NCBI RefSeq assembly: GCF_047777955.1 | Contig: NZ_CP180537.1 | Span: forward strand, 310,001-374,000 | DNA: 64,000 bases | Direction of reading: 5' to 3' | Source: Didemnitutus sp047777955 | Lineage (GTDB): Bacteria > Verrucomicrobiota > Verrucomicrobiia > Opitutales > Opitutaceae | Translations under genes and position numbers: made by a program | Shown here: positions 25,091 through 32,780 of the stretch, in pieces | Position numbering within the stretch: the stretch's first letter is position 1 | Layout: each line of letters starts with the position of its first letter | The notes under the pieces: generated by a model | What the model was told of the DNA's origin: nothing | Database searches by the model: none | What the model saw: only the letters and a program-made list of their open reading frames with translations

Positions 25091-26584
25091 ATGACCACGA
25101 TCCCTCTCCCTTCGTCGCCGCGCCGCGCCGCCCTCGCGTCGCTCGGCTTCCTGCTCGCCGCCGCCCCGGCCGTGCACGCCTACATCTTCGGCGACCCCAT
25201 CGCACTCGCCGACGGCAAGCTCGCGCTCGACTTCAACGCCCGCGTGCGCGTCGAGCAGCGCGAGAACACCTTCGACTTCAATTCGCTCACCAACACCGCC
25301 AACGACGACACCTTCGTGCTCACGCGCCTCCGCGCCGGCGCGAAATACACCGTGTCGCCCACGCTGTCGTTCTACGGCCAGCTCCAGGACGCGCGGGAAT
25401 ACGACTCCCAGCGCCCCAACGTCCCCTACGTCAACGCCGCCGAGGGCGACGACCGCCTCGACCTCCGCCAGCTCTACGTCGACATCGGCGATCCGCGCGA
25501 CTCCGGCTGGTCCGCCCGCGTCGGCCGCCAGATGCTCGCCTACGGCGACCAGCGCCTCGTCGGCGGCTTCGAGTGGAACAACCTCGCGCGCGTCTTCGAC
25601 GGCGTGAAGGCGGTCTACAACTGGGCCGACCAGCGCACGACCTTCGACCTCCTCGCCACCGCCGTCGTCACGCCGGGCGAGACGACGACCGACCGCGTGA
25701 AGGACTACGCCCTCGACCGCTCGGACAAGGACGACCTCTTCCTCGGCGTCTACGTCCAGAACTCCGGCGCCATCGGGAACACGAAGCTCGACGCCTACCT
25801 CCTCTACCGCGGCAAGACCGAGAACTCGCCCAACTACGTCGTGCCCGCGCCCGCCTTCGGCAACGGCAACATCCGCGCCTTCGACGTGCCCGAGAAGATC
25901 TACACCCTCGGCCTGCGCCTGCAGAACATCTCCAGCGCGCCGCTCCGGGGCTTCGACTACATCGTCGAGGCCGCCTACCAGTGGGGCCAGGCCCGCCCCG
26001 GCCTGCCCGCCACGACCGTCAGCGGCTTCGACTGGTTCGACCACCGCGCCTACGCTTTTCACGCCGAGACCGGCTACACCTGGGAACGCAGCAGGTTCGT
26101 GCCGCGTCTCGGCGTGGAATACGATTACGCCTCCGGCGACAAGAACCCGTCCGACACCAAGAACGAGGGCTTCCTGAATCTCTTTCACACGAACCACCTC
26201 CACTACGGCTTCATGGACGCGTTCGCTTGGAAAAACCTGGAGGCCAAGGCGGTCACTTTCCGCGCGCGCCCGTTCATCGCCGTCGACAACTCGCTCAAGA
26301 AGGGCGTGCTCCGCCTCGATTACTGGTGGCTCTCCCTGGCCCGCACGACGGACTTCTGGTATCGCGCCAACGCCATCGCCGTCGTCCGCCCCGCCGCCTC
26401 GCGCACCGGCGCGCTGCCGAAGGACGCCGGCCGCGAGTTCGACGCCACCTTCACCTGGTCGCCGAGCCCGCCCTACGAAATTCTCCTCGGCTGGAGCCGC
26501 TTCGACGCCGGCGACTACCTCGCCGCCACCGGCCGCGCCGACGACGCGACGTTCAGCTACGCGCAGCTCGTTTTGAAATTCTGA
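25091..26584 (+). CDS. Alginate_exp-type outer-membrane porin in the nitrate operon
   Basis: A 497-residue protein with a signal peptide (cut near VHA-YIF) and about 16-18 amphipathic strands. RVRVEQREN, WSARVGRQMLAYGDQRLVGGFEWNN and PRLGVEYDYASGD match the alginate-export porin family (PF13372). It ends in Phe (AQLVLKF), the outer-membrane barrel signal. The family is not alginate-specific. Its place between nrtB and the ATPase genes suggests a channel for nitrate or a related anion, which is inference. Confidence 0.82.
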   Translation: MTTIPLPSSPRRAALASLGFLLAAAPAVHAYIFGDPIALADGKLALDFNARVRVEQRENTFDFNSLTNTANDDTFVLTRLRAGAKYTVSPTLSFYGQLQDAREYDSQRPNVPYVNAAEGDDRLDLRQLYVDIGDPRDSGWSARVGRQMLAYGDQRLVGGFEWNNLARVFDGVKAVYNWADQRTTFDLLATAVVTPGETTTDRVKDYALDRSDKDDLFLGVYVQNSGAIGNTKLDAYLLYRGKTENSPNYVVPAPAFGNGNIRAFDVPEKIYTLGLRLQNISSAPLRGFDYIVEAAYQWGQARPGLPATTVSGFDWFDHRAYAFHAETGYTWERSRFVPRLGVEYDYASGDKNPSDTKNEGFLNLFHTNHLHYGFMDAFAWKNLEAKAVTFRARPFIAVDNSLKKGVLRLDYWWLSLARTTDFWYRANAIAVVRPAASRTGALPKDAGREFDATFTWSPSPPYEILLGWSRFDAGDYLAATGRADDATFSYAQLVLKF

Positions 26585-26620
26585 GGAGAAGGACGAAGGA
26601 TGAGGGATGATTTACGAGGT

Positions 26621-26968
26621 TCAGCGACGCGAGCTGCGTCGGATCGCGGCGAAAATCCGGGTAAGTTCGTCCGCCTTCGCTCGCAGCTCCGCCAGTCGCG
26701 CCGCGGGCAGCAATTCTGTCCGAGCGATGAACTCGAGCCAGAACTCCGTCTCGTCCGCCTCCTCGAGCACCGGCGTTATCTTGGACGCGAAATCCGCGCG
26801 CGACTTCGCCCGCTGGCTCGAGCGGTAATTCGCGGCCACCGAAGCGGCCGACCGCACGACCTGCCCGGCCGCCGTTCTCCCAGTGACGCTCTACGGCAGC
26901 GCCTCGACCATCTTCGCCACTCGCAGGGCGAACTGCATCGTCCGCTCAATCAGTTCGTCGCGATCCAT
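26621..26968 (-). pseudogene. Four-helix-bundle (S23-type) protein with an internal stop
   Basis: Read from the ATG at 26968 this is a complete 115-codon member of the four-helix-bundle family related to 23S rRNA intervening-sequence proteins. The start is MDRDELIERTMQFALRVAKM, then GQVVRSAASVAANYR, KSRADFASKI and EEADETEFWLEFI. Codon 26 (26891-26893) is TAG where the family has a basic residue (LPxSVTGRT), with no frame change. It lies antisense within the nitrate transport operon, between the porin and ATPase genes, and similar sequence GGACGAnGGnATG-like flanks both ends. That suggests it entered as a small cassette and has decayed, or that the stop is an error. Confidence 0.7.
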
Positions 26969-27024
26969 GCCGGCACGATGCCTGCATAGCCGGGCCTCAT
27001 CCATCATAAATCCTCCCCTCGTCC

Positions 27025-27972
27025 ATGCTTCAGCCGCCTCGCATCTCCACTGCCGATCCCGCGCCGGAAACCTACCTCCAGCTCGCCGGCGTCGCGAAGT
27101 CCTTTCGCTCCGCCAGCGGCCGCACCGAGGTGCTGCGCGACATCAACTTCACGGTCCGCCGCGGCGAGTTCGTCGCCATCGTCGGCTACTCCGGCTCCGG
27201 CAAGACCACGCTCATCAACCTCATCGCCGGCCTCGCCGCGCCCGATGCCGGCACGGTCACCTGCGCCGGCAAAACCGTCACCGGGCCGGACTCGGATCGC
27301 GGCGTCGTGTTCCAGAACTACTCGCTGCTGCCCTGGCTCACCGTCTACGAGAACATCGCGCTCGCCGTCGACCAGTGCTTCCCGGTCTGGCCGTCCGAGC
27401 AGCGCCGCGAGCACGTCGAGAAGCACATCGCGATGGTCAACCTCGCCCACGCGCGCGACCGCCTGCCGCGCCAGCTCTCCGGCGGCATGCGCCAGCGCGT
27501 CGCCCTCGCCCGCGGCCTCGCCATGAATCCCCGCGTGCTCCTGCTCGACGAGCCGCTGGGCGCGCTCGACGCCCTCACCCGCGGCACGCTGCAACAGGAG
27601 CTCGCGCGCATCTGGGAGAGCGACCGCAAGACCGTCGTCCTCATCACCAACGATGTCGACGAGGCGCTCCTCCTCGCCGACCGCATCATCCCGCTCACCA
27701 CCGGCCCGGGCGCGACCCTGGCCGAGCCCATCGCCGTCAACCTCGCCCGCCCGCGCGACCGCAAGGCCCTCAACCACGACCCCGCGTTCAAGCACCTCCG
27801 CGCCCACGTCACCGCGCGCCTTCTCGCGATCGGGCAGGCCCGTCGCGGCCGCGCCGATGGCGCACAACTCGCGCCGCCCGCGCTGCGCCCGGCCGATATC
27901 TCCGCCCGCGGGCGCCCGTTCTTCCACTGGCACGCCCGCCGCCGCCTCGAGGTCGCCGGCGCCAGCGCGTGA
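27025..27972 (+). CDS. Nitrate ABC transporter ATPase (NrtD-like)
   Basis: A 315-residue ATPase with Walker A GYSGSGKT (residues 54-61), the Q-loop FQNYSLLPWL, signature LSGGMRQRVALA (151-162) and Walker B LLLDEP (172-177). It belongs to the NrtD/SsuB/TauB group. The last 60 residues are a basic extension (ADISARGRPFFHWHARRRLE) unlike the NrtA-type regulatory domain of cyanobacterial NrtC. It is separated from nrtB by the porin gene and the S23 pseudogene. Confidence 0.9.
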   Translation: MLQPPRISTADPAPETYLQLAGVAKSFRSASGRTEVLRDINFTVRRGEFVAIVGYSGSGKTTLINLIAGLAAPDAGTVTCAGKTVTGPDSDRGVVFQNYSLLPWLTVYENIALAVDQCFPVWPSEQRREHVEKHIAMVNLAHARDRLPRQLSGGMRQRVALARGLAMNPRVLLLDEPLGALDALTRGTLQQELARIWESDRKTVVLITNDVDEALLLADRIIPLTTGPGATLAEPIAVNLARPRDRKALNHDPAFKHLRAHVTARLLAIGQARRGRADGAQLAPPALRPADISARGRPFFHWHARRRLEVAGASA

Positions 27973-28177
27973 GGCCGAAACCACGAAACGCGCCTCACCC
28001 CCGCAACGGACCGCCCGCGCAATGAACAGACGCACCAAACGAGATCACCCCGTCGCGCGGGCGGCCGGATGTCTCCGGCGTCGCTCCGGGCCGTCCGCAC
28101 TTCGTGTGTTTCGTGGTCCGTCCCCGGCATCGGTCCCGCCCAGTCCTCCGTAATCCGTCCTCCGTCCCCCTTCCTCC

Positions 28178-28987
28178 GTGTCCACGCCTCTCCTCCAGCT
28201 CACCGGCATCCACAAGGCCTACGGTCCGACCGTGATCGTCGAGGACTTCAACCTCGATTTCGCGCCCGGGGAATTCATCGCGCTCATTGGCCACTCCGGC
28301 TGCGGCAAGTCGACCGTCCTCTCGATGATCGCCGGCCTCACGCCGGCGACCTCCGGGGCGATGATCCTCGACGGCAAGGCCATCACCGAGCCCGGCCCGG
28401 ATCGCGGCGTGGTCTTCCAGGCGCCGTGCCTGCTGCCGTGGTTCAGCGTCCTCGACAACGTGCTGCTCGGCGTGAACCAGGTCTACTTCGCCTACCCGCC
28501 CGCCCAGCGCCGCGCACTCGCCGAATACTACCTCCAGGTCGTCGGCCTCGGCGACGCGTTGCACAAGAAACCCGGCGAGCTCTCGCAGGGCATGCGTCAG
28601 CGCGTCGGTCTCGCCCGCGCCTTCGCGCTCTCCCCGAAGATGCTCCTGCTCGACGAGCCCTTCGGCATGCTCGACTCTCTCACGCGCGCCGAGCTCCAGG
28701 ACGCGCTGCTCGAGGTCTGGCAACGTCAGCAAATCACCGCGCTGATCATCACGCACGACGTCGACGAGGCGCTGCTGCTCGCCGACCGCGTCGTGTGCAT
28801 GACCGACGGCCCGCGCGCCACGATCGGCGAGATCCTCACCGTGCCGTTCCCGCGCCCGCGCGACCGCCGCACGCTGCTCGAAGATCCCGAATATTACCGC
28901 TGTCGCGAGCACCTGATCTCCTTCCTCGAGGAACGCAGCCACGACCGCCCGGTCAAAAAGACCGCCTCCGCACCGGTGCCGGCCTGA
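28178..28987 (+). CDS. Second nitrate ABC transporter ATPase (NrtC/D-like)
   Basis: A 269-residue ATPase starting at a GTG (28178). Walker A is GHSGCGKS (38-45), Q-loop FQAPCLLPWF, signature LSQGMRQRVGLA (135-146, with the less common Gln for Gly) and Walker B LLLDEP. With the preceding gene it would give a heteromeric NrtC/NrtD pair, but neither has the C-terminal nitrate-binding domain of NrtC. The preceding 200 bases contain dispersed spacer sequence (TTCGTGTGTTTCGTGGTC and CCGTCCTCCGTCC). Confidence 0.9.
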   Translation: MSTPLLQLTGIHKAYGPTVIVEDFNLDFAPGEFIALIGHSGCGKSTVLSMIAGLTPATSGAMILDGKAITEPGPDRGVVFQAPCLLPWFSVLDNVLLGVNQVYFAYPPAQRRALAEYYLQVVGLGDALHKKPGELSQGMRQRVGLARAFALSPKMLLLDEPFGMLDSLTRAELQDALLEVWQRQQITALIITHDVDEALLLADRVVCMTDGPRATIGEILTVPFPRPRDRRTLLEDPEYYRCREHLISFLEERSHDRPVKKTASAPVPA

Positions 28988-29053
28988 TCGCCGTCGCGTC
29001 ACCACCCCGGGTGGATGCTTGTCTGCGCTGCCATTCGTGTTTGCCTCTCCCGC

Positions 29054-30535
29054 ATGTCGACCCCGCCCGAGCCCGCCCTGCTGATCGCGCTCACCGGCTC
29101 CCCGGCGAGGGCCGCACGAGCCAGCTCGCGGCGCTCGCGACGGAATTCCAGCTCCGCGGCCAGCGGGTGGCCGGCCTGCTGGCCCCGGCCGGGAAGCGGG
29201 GACGGCCACCGCGGCGCCGACGCCTACCACGTGCACGTCCTCGGCGAGCCGCGCGAACGCCCCTGGGCGGAACGCGACGAATCGCTCGAGCCGCCCTACC
29301 GCTTCCACGAGGAAACGCGGACGCATCTCGCCACCTGGGCCGCGGGCCTCAAGTGGCAGCCGCGCGCCGATCTCCTCGTCCTCGACGAGTTCGGCCGCTT
29401 TGAGGCCGACGGCGGCGGGCTCCTGCCGCTCTGGCCCGACCTCGCCGCCGCCGCGCCGCGGATCGTCGTCATCGCCGTGCGCGCCGGCTACGTCTCGCTC
29501 GTCGAGGCGCGCCTCGGCCGGAAGTTCGACCTCTGCCTCGCCGCCGCGCACCCCGCCACCCCCGAGCGCCTGCGCCAGGCCTGCGCCGACTTCGGCGAGT
29601 GGACGCAGGTCGGCCTCTGGGGCGGCGCCGCCGGCTCGATCGAGATGACGCTCGGCTCTGCGCTGCATTCGATGAAGGTCCCGCTGCGCGGCGCCGCGCT
29701 CAGCAGCGTGCAGGCCGCGACGCTCACCTTTGCGTCGGCGCGCCTGAATCCGCCGGGCCGCGTCGCGTGGGTCGCGTTCGTCTCCGCCGGCCTGAAGGCC
29801 TTCTCGCCCGGCGGCGGCCGCGTGCGCCCGATGGTCGCGATCGCGCTGCAGGGCACGCTCTTCAGCGCCGCGGTGCAGCTGCTGGGCTGGAATTTCCTCT
29901 CCGTCCTCCTCGGCGGCGCGGCCATCGGCGCCTGGGCGGCGCTGCAGGGTTTCCTGCTGCAATATCTCCTGCTCGGCGACGATCTCGTCGAGGCCTACGG
30001 CAAGGTCGTGCGCTGGCTCGCCGATCACTGGCAGGTCCAGGCGCCCTCCATGCCCGTGCTGCTGGCGGCATGGGCCGCGCTGCACGCGCTGCTCGCCGCC
30101 GCCGCCGCCGTCTCGGCCTGGAAGCTCCGCGCACCGCCGCGGGCGCTGCGCGCCATCCTCGACCGCGAGGCGGCGAAAACGCCCGGCGCCCCGTCCGCCC
30201 CGGACGGGACGGCGCGTCCGCCGCTGTTCCGGCGGGTCGCGCGCGAGTTCGGGCGCTGGCATTTCTGGGTCCCGCTGGCCGCGGTCGCCTTCGTGCTCCT
30301 GGCCAACGGCCGGTCCTGGGAACACGTGGCGTGGCTCGCCGCGCGCTTCGTGGCCGTCGGCGCCGTGTTCTTCGCGTTGCTCTCGCTCTTCCAGCCCGCG
30401 CGCTTCGCCGCGGCCCTGCGCCGCCGCGGCTGGTGGGGCCCGGCCGCCGCCTTCGGCGAGGCGCTGGCGCGGCGCGCCCCCGGAAATAGCCGCGGCATGC
30501 CGCGAATTCATCGCCGGCATGCAGCGTTCGCGTGA
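29054..30535 (+). CDS. NTPase (THEP1-like) fused to a multi-TM domain (frameshifted near the N-terminus)
   Basis: About 493 residues. Residues 1-200 resemble P-loop NTPases of the THEP1/CobA type: an N-terminal strand LLIALTG, a P-loop GSPGEGRTS (Arg where Lys is usual), GLLAPAG and a Walker-B-like LLVLDEFGRFE. The P-loop is in another frame between about 29100 and 29195, implying a missing C in CCCC (29100-29103) and a compensating indel near 29195. The rest has 6-8 TMs. The first block (LHSMKVPLRGAALSSVQ, PMVAIALQGTLFSAAVQLL) looks like ECF S-component-type membrane domains, and the last (FFALLSLFQPARFAAALRRRG) vaguely like EcfT. It follows the nitrate ATPase by 66 bases. Function unknown; a cofactor or metal uptake role is only a suggestion. 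Confidence 0.55.
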   Translation: MSTPPEPALLIALTGSPARAARASSRRSRRNSSSAASGWPACWPRPGSGDGHRGADAYHVHVLGEPRERPWAERDESLEPPYRFHEETRTHLATWAAGLKWQPRADLLVLDEFGRFEADGGGLLPLWPDLAAAAPRIVVIAVRAGYVSLVEARLGRKFDLCLAAAHPATPERLRQACADFGEWTQVGLWGGAAGSIEMTLGSALHSMKVPLRGAALSSVQAATLTFASARLNPPGRVAWVAFVSAGLKAFSPGGGRVRPMVAIALQGTLFSAAVQLLGWNFLSVLLGGAAIGAWAALQGFLLQYLLLGDDLVEAYGKVVRWLADHWQVQAPSMPVLLAAWAALHALLAAAAAVSAWKLRAPPRALRAILDREAAKTPGAPSAPDGTARPPLFRRVAREFGRWHFWVPLAAVAFVLLANGRSWEHVAWLAARFVAVGAVFFALLSLFQPARFAAALRRRGWWGPAAAFGEALARRAPGNSRGMPRIHRRHAAFA

Positions 30536-30786
30536 TCCCGACCGCGACCGGCCGGGGAACTTGGCACGCCGCCGGCTGGTGGCCCGGCATGACGTCGCAG
30601 CCGCCCACGCCGCCCAATCTCGGACCGGACCGGATCTTCGGTCCGCTCGATCAGGACTTGGCGCACCGCACCTCCCTGCGGCCCGGGCGGAAGCGCGCCG
30701 CCGAACCGTTCGTGTTGCCGCCGCCCACCGGCGAGGCGACGGACAGCTATTGCGTGTGGCCGGCGCGACTGGTCGAGGGTTCCTGA
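30532..30786 (+). CDS. Possible small protein coupled to the NTPase gene
   Basis: An 84-codon frame starting at a GTG that overlaps the preceding stop (GTGA), which suggests translational coupling. The product is Pro/Gly/Arg-rich with no signal, membrane helix or known motif. The overlap is the only positive evidence, and chance open frames are common at this GC content. Confidence 0.25.
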   Translation: MIPTATGRGTWHAAGWWPGMTSQPPTPPNLGPDRIFGPLDQDLAHRTSLRPGRKRAAEPFVLPPPTGEATDSYCVWPARLVEGS

Positions 30787-30991
30787 GCCGGGCGTCCGCG
30801 CCGACCGTCCGCGTGAGTCCCGCTCATCCGCCCCGCGGCCGGCGGCGAGCGAAATGAGCGTCGCTCATGCGGGCATGAATTCTTTGCGCCACCGATGAGG
30901 CGGCGGCGCGGCGCGCTGGCACGGCCGGCGCTTTTTCCGGACGCATGTCACCGTCCTGCGTTCCCTCCACCGCGCCCGGCCGTGCCTGACC

Positions 30992-32752
30992 ATGGTCACC
31001 GCCGCGCCCAGCCCCGGAGGCTTCACCGAGCAGCAGAAGGAATACCTCAGCGGTTTCCTCGCCGGCGCGTTGACCGCCGGTCCCGCGCCCGGCGCCGGCG
31101 CGCCGACCCCGGCGGCGGCGCCGGAGGAACGCGTCTTCGGCACGCCCGTCTCGGACTTGTCCAAACCCGAGCGCTGGAAGCTCGAGGAGGATCCGCTCGA
31201 GATCTGGGAAAAACTCTGCGCGCACGCCGCCGCCGGCAAGTTTCCCGACGAGGCCGACGCGTTCCGCTTCAAGTTCCACGGCCTCTTCCACGTCGCGCCC
31301 GCGCAGGACAGCTTCATGATCCGCCTGCGCATCCCCGCGGGCGAGATCCACGCGCACCAGCTCCGCGGCCTCGCCGACCTCGCCGAGGAGTGCGGCAACG
31401 GCCACGCCGATATCACCACGCGCGCCAACCTCCAGCTGCGCGAGCTGCCGCCGCGCGCGATCGTGCGCGTGCTCACCCGCGTGTCGCAGCTCGGCCTGAC
31501 CTCGCGCGGCGCCGGCGCGGACAACATCCGCAACCTCACCGCGACGCCCACCTCCGGCTTCGACCCGCGCGAGCTGATCGACGTCCGGCCCTTCGCCCAC
31601 GCGCTGCACCACGCCATCCTCAACCAGCGCGAGCTCTACGGCCTGCCGCGCAAGTTCAACGTCGCCTTCGACTCCGGCGGCACGATCTCCGCCGCGGCCG
31701 ACACGAACGACATCGGTTTCTTCGCCGTCCGCATCACTGAAACCAGTCTCGCCACTCTCAACCCTCAACTCTCAACCGCCCGGCCTGCGCCGGGCATCTA
31801 CTTCCGCTGCGAGCTCGGCGGCATCACCGGCCACAAGGACTTCGCGCGCGACACCGGTCTGTTGCTCACACCCGAGCAGCTCGTGCCCGTCGCGACCGCG
31901 ATGATCCGCGTCTTCCGCGAGCACGGCGATCGCACCGACCGCAAGAAGGCGCGCCTGAAATACCTCCTCGAGCGCTGGCACGGCCACGAGAAGTTCCTCG
32001 AGGAAACGCAGAAGAAGCTCCCGTTTCCGCTCCTGCGCCTCCCGCGCGCCGCCGGCGAGCCGCGCGCGCCGGTCGACAAGCGCGCGCACCTCGGCCTCCA
32101 CCCGCAGGCGCAGCCCGGCCGGTTTTATCTCGGCATCGGCGTGCCCGTCGGCCGACTCACCGCCGCGCAGATGCGCGCCCTCGCCGCGCTCGCCGAGCGC
32201 CACGGCACGGGCGAACTCCGCCTCACCGTCTGGCAAAGCCTGCTCCTTCCGCACCTTTCGGCCGAGGGCGCCGCCGCCGGGGCCGAGGCGGTGCGCGGCC
32301 TCGGCCTCTACACCGACCCGCACGCGACCGCCGGTTGCGTCATCGCCTGCACCGGCAACCGCGGCTGCAAATACGCCGGCGCCGACACCAAGAGCCACGC
32401 CCGCGCCGTCGCCGCGCATCTCCGCACCCACGGCCCCGCGCTCACCGCGCCCGTCAACCTCCACCTCACCGGCTGCCCGCACTCCTGCGCGCAGCACTAC
32501 TGCGGCGATCTCGGCGGCGTCGCCACGAAGCTCCCCGACGGCCGCGAGGGCTACCACGTCGTCCTCGGCGGCGGCATGGACCAGGAGCAGGGCATCGCGC
32601 GCGAGATCTTCCGCCATGTCGCCGCCGCCGATCTGCCCGCGCTCGTCTCGCGCACGCTCGCGACCTTCGCCGCGCGCCGCACCGGCGACGAGACCTTCGT
32701 GCAATGGACGCGCCGCCACAGCGTCGAAGAACTCAAAGCGCTCCTCGCCTAA
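30992..32752 (+). CDS. nirA: Assimilatory nitrite reductase, siroheme type
   Basis: A 586-residue protein of the nitrite/sulfite reductase superfamily with two pseudo-symmetric halves (ferredoxin-like domain, then siroheme domain, repeated). The siroheme/[4Fe-4S] ligands are seen as ACTGNRGCKY (about residues 452-461) and GCPHSCAQ (about 493-500). TTRANLQLRE and TATPTSGFDP in the first half match NirA. It reduces nitrite to ammonium by six electrons. The gene directly downstream encodes a diflavin reductase, likely its electron donor, so NADPH rather than ferredoxin may drive it. A stretch encoding TLNPQLST (about residues 253-260) comes from a dispersed repeat inserted in frame. Confidence 0.9.
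   Translation: MVTAAPSPGGFTEQQKEYLSGFLAGALTAGPAPGAGAPTPAAAPEERVFGTPVSDLSKPERWKLEEDPLEIWEKLCAHAAAGKFPDEADAFRFKFHGLFHVAPAQDSFMIRLRIPAGEIHAHQLRGLADLAEECGNGHADITTRANLQLRELPPRAIVRVLTRVSQLGLTSRGAGADNIRNLTATPTSGFDPRELIDVRPFAHALHHAILNQRELYGLPRKFNVAFDSGGTISAAADTNDIGFFAVRITETSLATLNPQLSTARPAPGIYFRCELGGITGHKDFARDTGLLLTPEQLVPVATAMIRVFREHGDRTDRKKARLKYLLERWHGHEKFLEETQKKLPFPLLRLPRAAGEPRAPVDKRAHLGLHPQAQPGRFYLGIGVPVGRLTAAQMRALAALAERHGTGELRLTVWQSLLLPHLSAEGAAAGAEAVRGLGLYTDPHATAGCVIACTGNRGCKYAGADTKSHARAVAAHLRTHGPALTAPVNLHLTGCPHSCAQHYCGDLGGVATKLPDGREGYHVVLGGGMDQEQGIAREIFRHVAAADLPALVSRTLATFAARRTGDETFVQWTRRHSVEELKALLA
31754..31776. repeat. In-frame CTCTCAACCCTCAACTC repeat within nirA
   Basis: A pyrimidine-rich tandem of CTCAAC/CCTCAAC units encodes LNPQLST in a variable loop. 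Its composition differs from the surrounding GC-rich codons. Similar CTCAACTCTCAAC strings occur as spacers in verrucomicrobial genomes, from memory and not verified here. Confidence 0.6.
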
Positions 32753-32780
32753 ACGCGCCGTCCTCGGTCCTCCGATTTCC

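Noticed and set aside
24146..26203. 685-codon minus-strand frame opposite nrtB and the porin
   Set aside because: No motif, and it lies across two intact genes on the other strand.
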